Source: UBA2137 sp037968575
Lineage (GTDB): Bacteria > Pseudomonadota > Alphaproteobacteria > Micavibrionales > Micavibrionaceae
DNA: 41,775 nt
Reading direction: 5' to 3'
Assembly: GCA_037968575.1 (NCBI GenBank)
Contig: JBBKVR010000042.1
Span: 1 to 41,775 of the forward strand
The notes below the pieces were generated by a model. It was not told where the DNA came from, made no database searches, and saw nothing but the letters and a program-made list of their open reading frames with translations. Positions 40,168 through 41,775 of the stretch are shown here, in pieces (the stretch's first letter is position 1; each line of letters opens with the position of its first letter). A program made the translations under genes and the position numbers.

Positions 40168-40569
40168 CTAAAGTGCGATTTTTAATATGCTGAATATGGA
40201 TGCGAATCCAATTGCGATGAAAAACAGTTTTTGCGACCAAAGCTTCGCAATTTTTAAGGCTTCATTATGTATGTAGTCCTCTACGACAACCTGTGCCCCG
40301 AGCACTGCATGATAAAATGTTGCAACAACCAAGAGAATAAGGAGGGTTGCGCGCACAGGATGTGTAATCCATTCCACAACTGAGCCATAATCGGTTCCTG
40401 TGCCAATCAGACAAACCAATGAACTCACTGCCCATACCAATAATATCAGACTGGCAATCGCGGTTAGCCTTTGTGCTATCCAATGTTCCGTTCCACTTTG
40501 TGCGCTACCCAAGCCACGCGCACGCGCCAAGTCAGATTTAAACGGTGTCTTTTCCCATTTCATGCTCAT
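40168..40569 (-). CDS. sdhD: Succinate dehydrogenase membrane anchor SdhD
   Basis: A 133-aa membrane protein with three helices. The family features are GTEHWIAQRLTAIASL near the first helix and FYHAVLGAQVVVEDYIH, carrying the haem-ligand histidine. It helps anchor the catalytic dimer and forms the quinone site with SdhC. I place the start at the ATG at 40569 because it overlaps the sdhC stop (ATGA); the longer frame from 40593 would run 28 nt into sdhC with no ribosome site. Confidence 0.9.
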   Translation of the reverse strand: MSMKWEKTPFKSDLARARGLGSAQSGTEHWIAQRLTAIASLILLVWAVSSLVCLIGTGTDYGSVVEWITHPVRATLLILLVVATFYHAVLGAQVVVEDYIHNEALKIAKLWSQKLFFIAIGFASIFSILKIAL

Positions 40570-40964
40570 ATCAGCCCCCACACATAAGCCCATAAGGCTC
40601 CTGTTACAATAACAGTTACCAGTAAAACAACCGCTCCTGCGCGATAGGCATTTTTAATTTTGAAGAGATAACCCATATCCCAGAAGAAATGACGGATACC
40701 GTTAAACATGTGATAGAAAAGTGCCGCTGACCATCCAAACAACATAAATTGACCAATTGGATGAACAGCAAAGTCACGGAAGGTCGCGTAAGACTCAGGT
40801 CCCATCGCAACAGCAAGGAAAAACCATGTCACCATGATTGTCCCTAAAGCCAGCGCAATACCCGTGAGACGATGAAAAATCGACATCACAGTTGTCATTT
40901 GCGGCTTATAAATTTGAAGATGTGGTGAAAGCGGTCTTTTATCTTCTTGCTTGGTCGAGGCCAT
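40566..40964 (-). CDS. sdhC: Succinate dehydrogenase cytochrome b556 subunit SdhC
   Basis: A 132-aa protein with three membrane helices. It begins RPLSPHLQIYKPQMTTVMSI and carries the SdhC signature SIFHRLTGIAL and the haem-ligand region FYHMFNGIRHFFWDMG. It is the first gene of the sdhCDA operon. It has a Shine-Dalgarno (AAGGGA) and a conventional promoter about 28 bp upstream. Together with SdhD it binds haem b and ubiquinone. Confidence 0.94.
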   Translation of the reverse strand: MASTKQEDKRPLSPHLQIYKPQMTTVMSIFHRLTGIALALGTIMVTWFFLAVAMGPESYATFRDFAVHPIGQFMLFGWSAALFYHMFNGIRHFFWDMGYLFKIKNAYRAGAVVLLVTVIVTGALWAYVWGLI

Positions 40965-40991
40965 AAATCTTATCCCTTTTTACAAGGGGAC

Positions 40992-41019
40992 ATAATAGAG
41001 CCTCTTGCCGACCATGCAA
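40992..41019 (-). promoter_or_regulatory. Promoter of sdhCDA
   Basis: On the minus strand: TTGCAT (41014-41019), a 16-nt spacer, TATTAT (40992-40997). A leader of about 20 nt follows, including the sdhC Shine-Dalgarno. The -35 is the same as that of the soluble diguanylate cyclase gene at the far end of the operon. Confidence 0.5.
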
Positions 41020-41050
41020 TGCTGTTTTTAAACTTTTCTGTGAGTCTGCC

Positions 41051-41548
41051 TTATGCAGGCTGAAAATCAAGAGCTCCGCCGTTCAAGCAATGTCTCAAAC
41101 CCGTTGGCTCAGGACCGTCCTTAAAAATGTGCCCAAAATGCCCGCCGCAAGTTGCGCAATGGACTTCTGTGCGCGGATAAATCATCTTGAAATCAGTTGA
41201 TGTTTCGACATTCTCTTCTTTGTATGGCTGATAAAATGACGGCCATCCCGTACCGCTTTCAAATTTGGCATCACTTGAATAAACGGGCGTCTTACAGCCA
41301 GCACATATGAACAACCCTTTGCGTTTTTCTTCATTTAACGGCGAAGAAAATGAGGGCTCTGTTCCTGCTTTTCTAAGAATTCTAAACTCTTCGTCTGTTA
41401 ATCTTTCTTTCCATTCCGCTTCTGTGTAACTCACTGGAAACTCCTTTTCTTCATCGCCTATACCAAATACACCAGCACCACTCACCTTCGAATACAATGC
41501 GACCGCGGCACCAGTTGCTAATAATCCTAAAAAATCTCTGCGTTTCAT
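41051..41548 (-). CDS. msrB: Tat-exported peptide methionine (R)-sulfoxide reductase MsrB
   Basis: A 165-aa protein with an N-terminal twin-arginine signal (MKRRDFLGLLATGAAVAL), so the enzyme is probably periplasmic. The MsrB domain follows (about 36-163). The zinc cysteines are C82/C85 (CAGC) and C131/C134 (CATC), the substrate region is GTGWPSF, and the catalytic cysteine C154 is in LRHCLNGGALDF. It reduces methionine-R-sulfoxide in proteins. Export through Tat suggests folding, with zinc bound, in the cytoplasm first. The Shine-Dalgarno is AGAGGAA. The next gene on the strand (truncated at the edge) ends 58 bp upstream. Confidence 0.93.
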   Translation of the reverse strand: MKRRDFLGLLATGAAVALYSKVSGAGVFGIGDEEKEFPVSYTEAEWKERLTDEEFRILRKAGTEPSFSSPLNEEKRKGLFICAGCKTPVYSSDAKFESGTGWPSFYQPYKEENVETSTDFKMIYPRTEVHCATCGGHFGHIFKDGPEPTGLRHCLNGGALDFQPA

Positions 41549-41606
41549 GATTTTTCCTCTTTATGCGTCTCTTCATTAAGGTAGTACGTGCATACCCCCA
41601 AACAAG

Positions 41607-41775
41607 TTACGTAATTTTTGAGGTTTCGCGTACAAAAGCGGCAACTTCTTGCGCTAAACACTTAAGATTATCAGTCACGCTCCAATATGATAGGCCATTA
41701 TCAACGGAGGAATCTTCCTTGATACGGCTGATGTAAATGCGATCTTCACCTTGAATCTCAGCCGGCGTTACATAC
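41607..41775 (-). CDS. C-terminal end of an unidentified gene, truncated by the window
   Basis: The minus strand is open from the window edge to a TAA at 41607-41609, giving 55 residues (YVTPAEIQGEDRIYISRIKE at its start, ending VRETSKIT). It is predicted to be mostly helical and acidic. Too little is present to name it. Confidence 0.5.
   Translation of the reverse strand, partial: YVTPAEIQGEDRIYISRIKEDSSVDNGLSYWSVTDNLKCLAQEVAAFVRETSKIT

Overview
The window is a gene-dense, AT-rich stretch of bacterial chromosome. By gene content it is most likely from an alphaproteobacterium. The pointers are a CtrA-type DNA-binding domain, an sdhCDA/sdhB set, a ProXp-ala editing enzyme, a CnoX-type thioredoxin-TPR protein with an intact CxxC, TamA/TamB and a phenylalanine hydroxylase. 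I cannot name the genus. A Micavibrio-like or other low-GC lineage would fit, but that is inference. There is no prophage, insertion sequence, CRISPR array or rRNA. One tRNA (Gly, GCC) is present.

Layout. 1-2.2 kb: a frameshifted remnant of an M48 peptidase gene, an APH(6)-family kinase gene, and the intact M48 (HtpX-like) gene. 2.2-5.7 kb (minus): a System II cytochrome c maturation operon, resB-ccsA-resA, unusual for this class. 5.8-12.5 kb (plus): tamA-tamB (outer-membrane assembly) and the ABC-F ATPase uup. 12.5-16.2 kb: an ATP-grasp-like protein of unknown role, two overlapping membrane-protein genes, a 56-aa acidic protein on the minus strand, and a divergent PiT-type transporter. 16.3-20.5 kb: typA/bipA, a 474-aa membrane-anchored protein of unknown function, and a membrane diguanylate cyclase. 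20.6-24.8 kb: a 62-aa ORF overlapping a DEAD-box helicase gene, a CtrA-like regulator with a degenerate receiver domain behind a large palindrome, and phenylalanine hydroxylase. 24.8-27.0 kb (minus): a CPA2 antiporter, tRNA-Gly and three small unknown genes. 27.1-29.5 kb (plus): ProXp-ala, CnoX, a Lon-substrate-binding-domain protein and a Trm112-like protein. 29.5-34.3 kb (minus): rsmB, sdhB, argH, argG. 34.6-37.1 kb (plus): an SGNH-like/MBOAT O-acylation pair. 37.1-41.8 kb (minus): a small unknown gene, a soluble diguanylate cyclase, sdhA-sdhD-sdhC, a Tat-exported MsrB, and a truncated gene at the edge.

Functional themes are envelope biogenesis (TamAB, HtpX-like, O-acylation), respiration (cytochrome c maturation and succinate dehydrogenase), proteostasis and redox repair (CnoX, Lon-SB, MsrB), translation (TypA, Uup, ProXp-ala, RsmB, Trm112-like) and c-di-GMP signalling.

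Two features recur. First, at least nine genes have a -35/-10 pair whose -10 ends only 5-9 nt before the ATG, with no Shine-Dalgarno; this is the architecture of leaderless mRNAs. Second, two intergenic spots hold decayed copies of a neighbouring gene: the M48 fragment at 1-150, and a second copy of the helicase C-terminal tail at 22762-22821. The strongest candidates for something undescribed are the receiver-degenerate CtrA-like regulator with its palindrome (22843-23687) and the operon-like cluster of three small proteins beside tRNA-Gly (26236-27019).
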